Positions 44,002 to 52,379 of a stretch of 58,554 bases of DNA are shown here, piece after piece (the first letter of the stretch is position 1; the number at the start of each line of letters is the position of its first letter). Made by a program: the position numbers and the translations under genes. The stretch is taken from NCBI RefSeq assembly GCF_913064665.1, contig NZ_CAJYBT010000021.1, positions 1 to 58,554 on the forward strand, in the 5' to 3' direction. Below the pieces are notes generated by a model, which saw only the letters and a program-made list of their open reading frames with translations, was not told where the DNA came from and did not search any database. The stretch comes from an uncultured Thioclava sp. (GTDB lineage: Bacteria > Pseudomonadota > Alphaproteobacteria > Rhodobacterales > Rhodobacteraceae).

Positions 44002-44891
44002 CAGAACAGAAACCCAGCGTCGGCTTCATCGGACTCGGAATCATGGGGCAGCACATGGCGGGGCACATCCTCGCCGCGGGTTACCCTCTCAATATCTACA
44101 ACCGCACCCGCGCCAAGGGCGATGCTCTGGTCGCTCAGGGCGCTCAGTGGTTTGACAGTCCCGGTGCCGTGGCCGCAGTCAGCGATATCACGATCACCAT
44201 CGTGGGCTACCCCGCCGATGTCGAGCAAGTCTACCTCTCCAAGGGCGGGATCGTCGCCAAGGCGCGACCGGGAGCCGTGTTGATCGACATGACCACGTCG
44301 AGCCCGGCCTTGGCCGCGAGGATCGCGCAGGCTGCGCTTGAACGCGGGATTTCGGCGCTCGACGCTCCAGTGTCGGGGGGCGACGTCGGTGCGAAGGCGG
44401 GAAAGCTTGCGATTATGGTGGGGGGCGAGACGAGCGCCTTCAATCAGGTGCTCCCGGTATTGGAATTGATGGGGGCGAATATTGCGCTGATGGGCAAGGC
44501 GGGTTCTGGCCAGCACACCAAGATGGCCAACCAGATTGCCATCGCCTCGACCATGCTTGCGGTGGCTGAAAGCGTCAGCTACGCGCGTGTCGCCGGTCTG
44601 AACCCGCATCAGGTTCTCAAGGTAATCGGAACCGGGGCGGCCTCGAGTTTCCTGCTCAACGGGCTTGGGCCGAAGATGGTGGACGAGGATTTCGCACCTG
44701 GTTTCTTCATCCACCACTTCGTCAAGGACATGACCATTGCGCTGGAAGAGGCCAAAAAACTGGGTCTCGATCTGCCCGGTCTCGCGCTGGCGCGCAGGTT
44801 GTATCTCACGCTTATCGACAATGGTTTCGGAGAAGAGGGCACGCAGTCGCTCTACCGGGCTTATAACGCGATCCATGCGGAGGCGCGGTGA
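43998..44891 (+). CDS. 3-hydroxyisobutyrate dehydrogenase-family NAD(P)-dependent reductase
   Basis: The protein has 297 residues. The Rossmann opening is VGFIGLGIMGQHMAGHILAAGY. The substrate motif is DAPVSGGDVGAKAGKLAIMVGG, and the catalytic lysine is in GSGQHTKMANQIAI. This beta-hydroxyacid dehydrogenase family includes tartronate semialdehyde reductase, 3-hydroxyisobutyrate dehydrogenase and 2-(hydroxymethyl)glutarate dehydrogenase. It would interconvert a beta-hydroxy acid and its semialdehyde. GTG start at 43998 overlaps the CoxL-like stop; its own stop overlaps the CoxG-like ATG. The tight overlaps suggest it acts on a product of the hydroxylase pathway; the substrate is open. Confidence 0.88.
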   Translation: MTEQKPSVGFIGLGIMGQHMAGHILAAGYPLNIYNRTRAKGDALVAQGAQWFDSPGAVAAVSDITITIVGYPADVEQVYLSKGGIVAKARPGAVLIDMTTSSPALAARIAQAALERGISALDAPVSGGDVGAKAGKLAIMVGGETSAFNQVLPVLELMGANIALMGKAGSGQHTKMANQIAIASTMLAVAESVSYARVAGLNPHQVLKVIGTGAASSFLLNGLGPKMVDEDFAPGFFIHHFVKDMTIALEEAKKLGLDLPGLALARRLYLTLIDNGFGEEGTQSLYRAYNAIHAEAR

Positions 44892-45481
44892 TGCGGTTCG
44901 AGGGAGATCACCTGATCCCGGCTGATCCCGAAACGGTGTGGAGCGGGCTCAACGACCCCGAGGTGCTGCGCCGCGCGATCCCGGGCTGCGAGTCGATGGA
45001 ACAGACTGGTGAGGCCGAATATACTGCGACGGTTGTGGCGCGGGTCGGCCCGGTCTCGGCCCGCTTTCGCGGCAAGGTCGAGTTCTCCGATCTGGTGCCC
45101 CCGGTCTCTTACCGGATCAGCGGGCGCGGGCAGGGCGGGCCTGCGGGTTTCGCCAAGGGGGGCGCGGACATCCGGCTCGCGCATGAAGGCGAGGGCACGC
45201 GGTTGTCCTATGTCGCTGATGTCGAGGTGGGCGGCAAACTGGCCGCAGTCGGCGGGCGGTTGATTCAGGGCGTGGCGCGCAAGAATGCCGAGGATTTCTT
45301 CAATGCCTTCTCGCGGGTCGTGACCGGCGAGGTGGATACGGGGGTTCCTGCAAGCGACGGCGCGATCCAACCGGGGGCGATGGCCGCCGTCGCGGCGGGG
45401 CATATCCCGCTCATCGACCGTGTCGCATGGCTTTTGGTCGGGCTCGGGCTTGGGCTCGGGGGCTGCTGGCTCTTTGGTTGA
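44891..45481 (+). CDS. CoxG-like SRPBCC-family protein
   Basis: The protein has 196 residues. The CoxG domain (about 1-150) opens MRFEGDHLIPADPETVWSGL and contains NDPEVLRRAIPGCESM, typical of CoxG/DUF1857-like START-fold proteins encoded with molybdenum hydroxylases. A hydrophobic C-terminus (VAWLLVGLGLGLGGCWLFG) could anchor it to the membrane. In Oligotropha, CoxG helps attach CO dehydrogenase to the cytoplasmic membrane. By analogy this one may recruit the hydroxylase to the inner membrane, near quinone. The ATG overlaps the upstream stop (TGATG). Confidence 0.85.
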   Translation: MRFEGDHLIPADPETVWSGLNDPEVLRRAIPGCESMEQTGEAEYTATVVARVGPVSARFRGKVEFSDLVPPVSYRISGRGQGGPAGFAKGGADIRLAHEGEGTRLSYVADVEVGGKLAAVGGRLIQGVARKNAEDFFNAFSRVVTGEVDTGVPASDGAIQPGAMAAVAAGHIPLIDRVAWLLVGLGLGLGGCWLFG

Positions 45482-45492
45482 AAGGACGCGCG

Positions 45493-46665
45493 ATGAATAT
45501 CACCCCGGCGATCAAGGCGATGGAAGACCAGCTTGTCGAATGGCGGTGCGCGCTGCATCTCCGCCCCGAACTGGCCTTCGAGGAACACGAGACCGCCGCC
45601 TTCATCGCCGCGCGTCTGCGCTGGTTCGGACTCGAGGTTCATGAGGGGCTGGCCGGGACCGGTGTGATCGGCGTCCTTCGCAATGGCGAGGGCCCGTGCG
45701 TTGGTCTGCGCGCCGATATCGACGCGCTGCCGATAGCGGAATTGACCGGTGCCACCTATGCCTCGGAAATTCCCGGCAAGATGCATGCCTGTGGCCATGA
45801 CGGGCATACCACGATGCTTCTGGGGGCCGCGCAGGCGATGGCGGCCGATCCGCCGGGGCCGGGCACGGTGGTGTTCATCTTCCAGCCCGCTGAGGAAAAC
45901 GAAGGCGGCGCGCGGGTGATGATCGAAGATGGATTGCTCGAACGTTTCCCGCTCGACAGCATCTATGCGCTGCACAACTGGCCGGGGCTGGAGGCAGGCA
46001 GGATCGCGATGCGCGCAGGTCCCGTGATGGCCGCTTTCGACACGTTCGAATTGAAGGTGATCGGCAAGGGATCGCATGGCGCGATGCCGCATGAGGGGAT
46101 CGACCCGATCACACTGGCCGCACAGTTGCAACTGGCCTGGCAAACCATCGTCAGCCGCGCGGTGGATCCGACCGATGCGACGGTGATCTCGGTGACGCAG
46201 ATCCATGCCGGCCACACGCTTAATGTCATTCCGGAAGAGGTGATCTTGCGCGGAACGGTGCGAACCTTGCGACCCGAAACGCGCGACTTCGTGCAGACCG
46301 AGATGACGCACCGCGCCGAAATGATCGCCGCAGCCTATCGCGCAACTGCGCAGCTCACATATCAGCGCCGCTACCCGGCCACGATTAACGCGTCCGAACC
46401 GGCCGAAACTGCGCGCCGCGCAGCCGAGGCGATCTTGGGCCGCGAGGCGGTGCAGACCGATTACGCCCCCAGCATGGCGAGCGAGGATTTCGCTTTTCTG
46501 CTGGAAAAGGTGCCCGGCGCTTATGGCTGGATTGGCAATGGATCGGCTGAGGGCGGGCGCAACCTGCACAGCCCGCACTACGATTTCAACGATGCGATCC
46601 TGCCGCTGGGCGTGCAGTTTTTCGTCGAGGTTTCCCGCCGTGCGCTGACCGGGGCGAACGATTGA
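45493..46665 (+). CDS. M20-family amidohydrolase
   Basis: This 390-residue metal-dependent hydrolase belongs to the hippurate/N-acyl-amino acid/IAA-amide group. The metal site is seen as MHACGHDGHTTMLLGAAQAM (C100, H102, D103, H105), with the Glu pair in QPAEENEGGARVMIEDGL. The dimerisation (lid) domain runs from about residue 180 to 295, and a final HSP-like H is in NLHSPHYDFND. It cleaves an amide bond to a small acid. The ATG at 45493 follows the CoxG-like stop by 11 bases. Its presence suggests that the imported compound, or an intermediate after hydroxylation, contains an amide or N-acyl group. Confidence 0.9.
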   Translation: MNITPAIKAMEDQLVEWRCALHLRPELAFEEHETAAFIAARLRWFGLEVHEGLAGTGVIGVLRNGEGPCVGLRADIDALPIAELTGATYASEIPGKMHACGHDGHTTMLLGAAQAMAADPPGPGTVVFIFQPAEENEGGARVMIEDGLLERFPLDSIYALHNWPGLEAGRIAMRAGPVMAAFDTFELKVIGKGSHGAMPHEGIDPITLAAQLQLAWQTIVSRAVDPTDATVISVTQIHAGHTLNVIPEEVILRGTVRTLRPETRDFVQTEMTHRAEMIAAAYRATAQLTYQRRYPATINASEPAETARRAAEAILGREAVQTDYAPSMASEDFAFLLEKVPGAYGWIGNGSAEGGRNLHSPHYDFNDAILPLGVQFFVEVSRRALTGAND

Positions 46666-46675
46666 GGGGGCGGCC

Positions 46676-47596
46676 TTGACCCATCCTGCCGCGCAAGATC
46701 CGTGGTTCGAACTGGCACGGTCCGACGCGCCCGGCGCGATCGCGGTGATTTCTGGCATCGAAGGCCCGGCTTATCGTAATGTCGGCACGGCGATGGCGAT
46801 CTTGCATGACGGTCGGCGCGTTGGGGCGCTCAGCGCGGGCTGTATCGAGGAAGATGTGGTCGAACATGCGCGTGCTGCGCTGGCCGACGGGCAGGTTCGC
46901 AAGCTGCACTATGGCGCGGGCTCGCCCTTTTTCGATTTGAAACTGCCCTGCGGAGGTGCACTTGAGATCACCGTTATCCCTGCGCCAGACCGGGCGTTGT
47001 TGTGCGAGCTTGCTGCAAGGCGCGCACGCCGCGAAGAGACTGCACTGTGGCTAAGCGCTGCTGGCGGTTTGGATTTCGCACAAGAGGGCGCGGAGCCCGG
47101 CGAACCGGGCGCGCTACGCGTCGCGTTTCGCCCCGAGCCGCGCTTTGTGATCTTTGGCGCAGGTGCCGAAGCGGTGTTCTTCTCGGATCTGGTGCGGGCC
47201 ACCGGCGCGCCGCATCTTCTGTTCACGCCTGAGGACGCCACATTCGCCAATGCCATCGCTGCAGGTTGCTCGGTTCGTATGTTGGACCGCGCTGGGATCC
47301 TTCCCGAGGCCGCTATCGACGCGCGCACGGCCGTGATCTTTCTTTTTCACGATCACGATTGGGAACTGGAGATCCTTGAGGCGGCGCTCGCAACCCCCGC
47401 TTTCTACATCGGCGCGCAGGGCAGTGTGCGCACGCAAAACCGACGGCTGGAAGGTTTGCGGGCACGCGGTATCGATGCGGCGACGCGCGCGCGGGTGCGC
47501 GGACCGATCGGGTTGATCCGCTCTGCGCGCGATCCGCGACTGCTGGCCGTATCGGTGCTGGCCGAGGTGCTGGCTCAGGTGGAAAGCGGCGTCTGA
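46676..47596 (+). CDS. XdhC/CoxI-family maturation protein
   Basis: The protein has 306 residues. An N-terminal XdhC-CoxI domain is visible (AIAVISGIEGPAYRNVGTAMAIL..., GALSAGCIEEDVVEHARAAL). The C-terminal XdhC Rossmann domain opens with RFVIFGAGAEAVFFSDLV and contains FYIGAQGSVRTQNRRLEGL. XdhC proteins bind the molybdenum cofactor, promote sulfuration of the Mo centre and load it into xanthine oxidase-family enzymes. This one is probably dedicated to the upstream hydroxylase. It starts with TTG, 10 bases after the amidohydrolase stop, and ends the operon. Confidence 0.88.
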   Translation: MTHPAAQDPWFELARSDAPGAIAVISGIEGPAYRNVGTAMAILHDGRRVGALSAGCIEEDVVEHARAALADGQVRKLHYGAGSPFFDLKLPCGGALEITVIPAPDRALLCELAARRARREETALWLSAAGGLDFAQEGAEPGEPGALRVAFRPEPRFVIFGAGAEAVFFSDLVRATGAPHLLFTPEDATFANAIAAGCSVRMLDRAGILPEAAIDARTAVIFLFHDHDWELEILEAALATPAFYIGAQGSVRTQNRRLEGLRARGIDAATRARVRGPIGLIRSARDPRLLAVSVLAEVLAQVESGV

Positions 47597-48209
47597 AATT
47601 CGTGCCCACGGGCCCGAGAACACCCGCGCGAATTGCATCCACTCGCGCCATCCCCAGCTCGACAAGCAGCTCGACCTGCACCGTTATCGGGGCTTTCACC
47701 GCGCGCGGGCAGACGATAGCGGATAGCTTGAACTGGGAGAATGGGTTGAACGCATCCATTTTCTCAGCTTCAGCGGGTTGGGAGCGCTACGCCGTAATTG
47801 GGGAAAGGGCGAAGGTTTCGGCCCAGAGTGCCGCCGTCAGGTTCTCATCGCGCTGTCGCCCCGCCTCGGGTTGCCTCAAGAAACGATCTTGCGCGCGTCG
47901 CATCGGCTGATGATTTACCCGGAGTCCGAGCTGTTCGAACCGGGCGCGATCCTCGGCCGCCTGAGCGCCGCACAGTGCCCGCAATTCGACGCGGTCACCC
48001 AGAGTCTCGCCCGTGCATAACGCGAGATCCGCTCGCTCCTCAAACGCCGTGTCGAGGTCTACCGCCCCGAGCGCCTCTAGCTGTCCTAAGGGCGGCTGGT
48101 CGGGCTGCAATGTCAGTCCGCCTGCCACGTAAGGCGGCCGGATCTTGCAGTTCGTCTCTCTCTCAAAACCCCACCGAAAGGACTCTAAAATGACCCATCA
48201 CACACACCC
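47597..48209. other. Region without an intact gene after the XdhC-like gene
   Basis: No ORF here can be supported as a functional gene. Several overlapping frames of about 80-150 codons exist on both strands. One minus-strand stretch (MDAFNPFSQFKLSAIVCP..., about 47590-47759) and a plus-strand frame (47778-48020) read somewhat like protein, but neither has a recognised match and both end without partners. The region may be decayed coding DNA from the same mobile element whose end lies just downstream. Confidence 0.45.
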
Positions 48210-48682
48210 GCTGATTTCATCCCGCAAGAGCTGCGCGCACAGCGCGCAGAACTGTGCAACGTGCTTAATGGGTGCAGCGCCAAGACGAGATCGAATCTTG
48301 GGTCTTCAAGGCTTTGCAGGAAGCGCTCGTGTTGGACGCAGTCTCTAAAGTCTTTGATACCGCTCTTCAAGATGCGCTGAGCCAGCTTCGCAAAAAACCG
48401 CCCGATCAAGAATTCCCTGCGCTAGTGGCGGCGCTGGATGGTATCGAGCTGAAGATCAAGAACCTCGTGCGTTCGCTCGAAAACGGCGCGCCCTATGCCA
48501 ATTTGAAGCCCCGCATGGAGGAATTGGAGGCCCAAAAAAAGGCGCTCGAGAAAAAGATCAGCGCCATCGCAAAGACAGCCACGGTGCCCCCAGCCGCAGG
48601 CACAGCCCCGAGCCACGTCTTGGAGCGGCTCTCGCCCCTCTTGAAGGATCCAGACTGGGTGCATCTGGCCAATGAGCACTAA
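48210..48682 (+). pseudogene. Decayed C-terminal fragment of a putative large serine recombinase
   Basis: From about 48272 an open frame reads QRQDEIESWVFKALQEALV, then a helical Glu/Lys-rich stretch (LKPRMEELEAQKKALEKKISAI). This matches the segment that follows the zinc ribbon in large serine recombinases and precedes or forms the C-terminal coiled coil. Just upstream, in another frame, SCAHSAQNCATC looks like the zinc-ribbon remnant, broken by a frameshift and an in-frame stop. The catalytic N-terminal domain is missing. Large serine recombinases integrate phages and islands, so this is a likely scar of the element that brought the adjacent operon. A simple coiled-coil protein is the alternative. 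Confidence 0.55.
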
Positions 48683-48841
48683 GCCACTTGAGTCCGAAGG
48701 TCCCCCCCTCACACCGGATCCAGCAAATCCAAAGCAAATTGCCGAGAGCGAAACTGATCTCGGCGATTTGTCTTATGCCGCAGAGCAGCCAATACTCCTG
48801 ATCGAGAGATTCAGAGGAGATCGGCAAATAGCGGTCAAGCT

Positions 48842-48912
48842 GGGGGCGCTGCCCCCATCTGCCAAAGCCAAGGCTTTGACAGCCCCCCGGGATATTTTAG
48901 TCAAGAGGAAGA
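48842..48912 (+). repeat. Dispersed intergenic repeat, family 1 copy C
   Basis: GGGGGCGCTGCCCCC, then a diverged middle (AAAGCCAAGGCTTTGAC with its own inverted repeat AAAGCC-AA-GGCTTT), then AGCCCCCCGGGATATTTTAG and TCAAGAGGAAG. Ends match copies A and B; the middle differs but keeps a hairpin, as expected if folding matters more than sequence. It lies 70 bases before aroA. The sequence between the recombinase fragment and this repeat shows no gene. Confidence 0.75.
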
Positions 48913-48981
48913 GGCGCGCAGCGGGGGCTTCCGCCTCGGGCCGGATCGCGCTAACACAGGCGCGATAAACAGGAGAAAACC

Positions 48982-50328
48982 ATGTCCGGCCACGGCGATC
49001 CGATCAAGATGACAGCCCATAAATCGGGCCCGCTGCGCGGCACTGCCGAGGTGCCCGGCGACAAGTCGATCAGCCACCGCGCGCTGATCTTTGGCGCGCT
49101 TTGTGTAGGCGAAACCAAGATCACGGGCCTGCTGGAAGGCGAGGATGTTTTGGATACCGCGAAAGCGATGCGCGCGTTTGGGGCTGAGGTGACGCGCCAC
49201 GGGCCGGGCGCGTGGTCGGTCCATGGTGTCGGCGTGGGCGGATTCGCCGAGCCCGAACAGGTGATCGATTGCGGCAATTCGGGTACGAGCGTGCGGCTGA
49301 TCATGGGCTGCATGGCGACGTCGCCGATCACTGCGACCTTCACGGGCGATGCCAGTTTGCGCAAACGTCCGATGGGGCGCATCACCGATCCAATCGCGCT
49401 GTTTGGCGCGCAAAGCTATGGCCGCGCAGGTGGGCGCTTGCCGATGACGGTTGTGGGCGCACACGATCCGGTGCCGGTGCGCTACACGCCGCCGATGGCC
49501 TCGGCACAGGTCAAATCGGCGGTGCTGCTGGCGGGGCTGAACGCGCCGGGCCAGACCGTCGTGATCGAGAAAATTCCGACCCGCGATCATACCGAGCGCA
49601 TGCTGCGCGGCTTTGGCGCGGATGTCAGCGTCGAGCAGACCGATGAGGGGCAGGTGATCACGCTGCAAGGCCAGCCCGAACTGGTCGCCCAAGAGGTCGC
49701 CGTGCCGCGCGATCCGTCCTCGGCGGCCTTTCCGGTCTGTGCGGCGCTGATCGTGCCAGGGTCCGATATTCTGGTGCCCGGTGTCAGCCAAAACCCAACG
49801 CGCAACGGGCTGTTTACCACGCTGCGTGACATGGGCGCGGATATCGAATTTCTCAATGAACGCGAAGAGGGTGGCGAGCCCGTTGCCGATCTACGTGTGC
49901 GCTATTCTGAGCTGCATGGCATCGACGTGCCCGCAAGCCGCGCCTCGGCCCAGATCGACGAATACCCGGTGCTGTCGGTCGTGGCAGCCTGTGCCACGGG
50001 CGTCACGCGGATGCCCGGCGTGCATGAGCTGCGCGTGAAGGAAAGCGACCGGATTGATGCAATGGCGCGCGGGCTTGAGGCCTGCGGTGTGCGCATCGAA
50101 GAAGACGAGGACACGCTGATCGTTCATGGCATGGGACCGGGGGGCGTGCCGGGCGGGGCAATCTGCGCCAGCCATCTCGATCACCGCATCGCAATGAGTT
50201 TTCTCGTGCTGGGGATGGCGGCGCAAAATCCGGTCTCGGTGGATGATGGCAGCCCGATTGCCACCTCCTTCCCGATCTTTGAGGATTTGTTGGCGCGGCT
50301 TGGAGCTACGATCCGGCGCGAGATTTGA
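48982..50328 (+). CDS. aroA: 3-phosphoshikimate 1-carboxyvinyltransferase (EPSP synthase)
   Basis: The enzyme transfers the enolpyruvyl group of PEP to shikimate 3-phosphate, the sixth step of the shikimate pathway. It has 448 residues. The two inside-out barrel halves are complete: [33 protein letters not shown]-like [27 protein letters not shown]-like [15 protein letters not shown], and the late [19 protein letters not shown]. The loop near residue 95-105 (CGNSGTS then the alanine/serine position) resembles class II-like alphaproteobacterial forms, but glyphosate sensitivity cannot be judged here. Start has GGAG 8 bases upstream. cmk follows, as in many proteobacteria. Confidence 0.97.
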   Translation: MSGHGDPIKMTAHKSGPLRGTAEVPGDKSISHRALIFGALCVGETKITGLLEGEDVLDTAKAMRAFGAEVTRHGPGAWSVHGVGVGGFAEPEQVIDCGNSGTSVRLIMGCMATSPITATFTGDASLRKRPMGRITDPIALFGAQSYGRAGGRLPMTVVGAHDPVPVRYTPPMASAQVKSAVLLAGLNAPGQTVVIEKIPTRDHTERMLRGFGADVSVEQTDEGQVITLQGQPELVAQEVAVPRDPSSAAFPVCAALIVPGSDILVPGVSQNPTRNGLFTTLRDMGADIEFLNEREEGGEPVADLRVRYSELHGIDVPASRASAQIDEYPVLSVVAACATGVTRMPGVHELRVKESDRIDAMARGLEACGVRIEEDEDTLIVHGMGPGGVPGGAICASHLDHRIAMSFLVLGMAAQNPVSVDDGSPIATSFPIFEDLLARLGATIRREI

Positions 50329-50336
50329 CAGGGCAG

Positions 50337-50418
50337 GACGCTCCGCGAGGAGTATTTGGGGCTAGATGAAAGACTGGTTTGGTTTCATCTAGCCAGAAAT
50401 ACTCCCGCCGGAGGCGTC
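50337..50418. repeat. Inverted pair of family 2 repeats
   Basis: Two copies of GAGTATTT-(GG/CT)GG-CTAGATGAAA face each other: arm 50337-50372 and arm 50383-50418, separated by about 10 bases. They match at roughly 30 of 36 positions and would fold into a very long hairpin. A single copy of the same unit is at 56379-56442. It sits 8 bases after the aroA stop and 31 bases before cmk, so it could end the aroA transcript. Confidence 0.8.
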
Positions 50419-50449
50419 TGAGGGGGCAAGCGAGGAAAGGTCCAAGGGG

Positions 50450-51034
50450 ATGCGCTTTACGGTTGCCATTGACGGCCCTGCCGCTGCAGGCAAGGGCACG
50501 ATCAGCCGGGCGGTGGCGGCGCGGTTTGGCTTTGCCCATCTTGATACGGGCGCGCTCTATCGTGCGGTCGGGGTCAAGGGTGGCGATCCGGTGGTGGCCG
50601 CGCAAACGCTTGGGCCCCAAGATCTGGCGCGCGAAGATTTGCGCACGGGGGCAGCGGGGCAGGCGGCCTCGAAAGTTGCCGCGATCCCCGAGGTGCGCGC
50701 CGCGCTGGTGCAATTTCAGCGCGAGTTTGCGCGCCGCGAGGGTGGGGCGGTGCTTGATGGGCGCGATATTGGCACGGTGATTTGTCCGGATGCCGAGGTG
50801 AAGCTGTTTGTGACGGCAAGCCCGGAAGTGCGCGCGCATCGACGTTGGCTGGAGTTGGGGGGGGATGAGCGCGAGGTGCTGGCGGATGTGCGTGAACGCG
50901 ATGCGCGCGATATGAACCGGGCCGATGCGCCGCTGCGTCCGGCCGAAGATGCGCTGGTGCTGGATACGTCGGAAATGGGTGTCGACGCGGCGGTGCAAGC
51001 GGCCTGCGATTTGATCGCAGCGCGCCGCAGATAA
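50450..51034 (+). CDS. cmk: Cytidylate kinase
   Basis: The enzyme phosphorylates CMP and dCMP with ATP to the diphosphates. It has 194 residues, slightly shorter than the E. coli enzyme. Walker A is [20 protein letters not shown]. The substrate-binding [14 protein letters not shown] and the [21 protein letters not shown] block are conserved. [27 protein letters not shown] matches the lid and C-terminal region. A ribosome-binding AAGGG lies just upstream. In related genomes rpsA usually follows directly, but here three other genes come in between. Confidence 0.95.
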   Translation: MRFTVAIDGPAAAGKGTISRAVAARFGFAHLDTGALYRAVGVKGGDPVVAAQTLGPQDLAREDLRTGAAGQAASKVAAIPEVRAALVQFQREFARREGGAVLDGRDIGTVICPDAEVKLFVTASPEVRAHRRWLELGGDEREVLADVRERDARDMNRADAPLRPAEDALVLDTSEMGVDAAVQAACDLIAARRR

Positions 51035-51069
51035 TTGGCGTTTGCGCAGCGGCACCCCATATCAGGGCA

Positions 51070-51636
51070 ATGCTGCGTTTGATTTGCCTTTGCCTGTTGC
51101 TTGCCGGACCTGCTGCTGGGCAGGACCGCCCTCAAGGTCTGCTCTGGTCTGACACCGCCTTGCCGCGCACGTTACCCTTGCAGGTCAAAACCGCCAAGGG
51201 GCGCGATTATTACCTTGTTTTGCGCGATGTGGCGACCGGGCGCGACGTGATCGGAGCCTATGCGCGTGGCGGCGATTTCTTTCGGCTGCTAGTGCCTCCG
51301 GGCCGGTTCGAGGTGCAGATCGCGAGCGGTCAGGCTGCGGATTGGCAGGGCCGTGGGGCGCTGTTTGGGGCGCAGACGCAGCGCTTTGTGCTTGAGCCGC
51401 CGCTGGATTTCGGTGTGAGTGGTTTTGCGCGCAAAGGCGGCCATCTGCTGGATCTGCGCGATTTGGGTGCGATTGTGCAAACGAGCCTTGGGATTTGTCA
51501 ACGCCTCGCGCTGGATCCCGAGAGCGTGCGCATCAAACCCGATGCACCGATGCCCGGGGTGAGCCCCCGGGATCCCATGGAAAAGCCTGAATTTCTCACG
51601 CCACGATACCGCGAGGTTAGCCGCATTTGTGATTAG
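51070..51636 (+). CDS. Hypothetical exported protein
   Basis: The protein has 188 residues. The N-terminus MLRLICLCLLLAGPAAGQ is a signal peptide, with probable cleavage after AAG. The mature part has beta-strand-rich sequence (PLQVKTAKGRDYYLVLRDVATGRDVIGAYARGGDFFRLLVPPGRFEVQIASG in part), suggesting a small periplasmic domain. A single C-terminal pair of cysteines (GICQ near 141 and the last RICD) could form a disulfide. No family was recognised. It lies 35 bases after cmk and is probably read through from it. Confidence 0.7.
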   Translation: MLRLICLCLLLAGPAAGQDRPQGLLWSDTALPRTLPLQVKTAKGRDYYLVLRDVATGRDVIGAYARGGDFFRLLVPPGRFEVQIASGQAADWQGRGALFGAQTQRFVLEPPLDFGVSGFARKGGHLLDLRDLGAIVQTSLGICQRLALDPESVRIKPDAPMPGVSPRDPMEKPEFLTPRYREVSRICD

Positions 51637-51733
51637 CAAATGAGGTGTTTTGGATATATCTTCACGAAACGGTGAACCAAGCCGCCTTTGAGCGCGTTTT
51701 CACTGCGTCTGGTTTCGCAAGGATATTTGACCG

Positions 51734-52279
51734 ATGATTGCCCGCTGTGTCGCCGCCCTGATGGCCTTTGCTCTGATGACAGGCCTCGCCGTTGCGAGCC
51801 CCGACGTGCCGCCCGATATCCGGTTTGATCTGATTGAGGGCGGTCAGATGAGATTAGCCGATTACAAGGGCAAGGTGGTGTTGGTGGTGAATACTGCTTC
51901 GAAATGCGGTTATGCCGGGCAATTCAGCGAGTTGCAGGCGCTGGCGGATCGCTATGGCGACAAGGGTTTGGTGGTCCTGACCGTGCCTTCCAACGATTTC
52001 AAACAGGAACTGAAATCGGGCGAAGAGGCCAAGCGCTATTGTGCAATGACCTTTGGTGCCGAATTACCGATGGCGCAGATTACACACGTTTCGGGGGGGC
52101 AGGCGCATCCGTTTTATGCCTGGTTGCGCGCCGAGAAGGGCTTTGAGCCGAACTGGAATTTCAACAAGGTGCTTCTGGGCCGCGATGGCGCCGTGATTGA
52201 GACCTTCCGGGCAGGTGCCGCGCCGCTGTCGAGCAAGATAACGGGTTCGATCGAGGCGGCGCTATCGCAGGCGATGTAG
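51734..52279 (+). CDS. Glutathione peroxidase family protein, exported
   Basis: The protein has 181 residues. A signal peptide (MIARCVAALMAFALMTGLAVA) points to the periplasm. The peroxidatic cysteine is C58 in VVNTASKCGYAGQFSELQAL, in cysteine rather than selenocysteine form. Other tetrad members are the Gln in NDFKQELKSG (motif altered from NQFGGQEP) and Trp-Asn in EPNWNFNKVLLGRDG. It reduces peroxides with thiols; bacterial forms often use thioredoxin-like donors rather than glutathione. It has its own 97-base upstream gap with TTTCAC-like and AAGGATA sequences. It stands next to a BLUF photoreceptor gene. Confidence 0.9.
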   Translation: MIARCVAALMAFALMTGLAVASPDVPPDIRFDLIEGGQMRLADYKGKVVLVVNTASKCGYAGQFSELQALADRYGDKGLVVLTVPSNDFKQELKSGEEAKRYCAMTFGAELPMAQITHVSGGQAHPFYAWLRAEKGFEPNWNFNKVLLGRDGAVIETFRAGAAPLSSKITGSIEAALSQAM

Positions 52280-52379
52280 GGGCAGGGGGGGAATTTTTGC
52301 GCGCTATGTCTTCTGCTATAGCTTGCGCGCTGCGGCCGTGTCAGAATTCAGGTCTGTAGCTTTGCGCGAGATATCTGCC

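Noticed and set aside
47313-47759. 148-codon minus-strand ORF at the end of the XdhC-like gene
   Set aside because: Most of it is antisense to that gene; only the first 50 or so codons look protein-like and no family was recognised.
48672-48968. 98-codon plus-strand ORF before aroA
   Set aside because: It reads through a dispersed repeat and has no recognisable domain or good ribosome-binding site.
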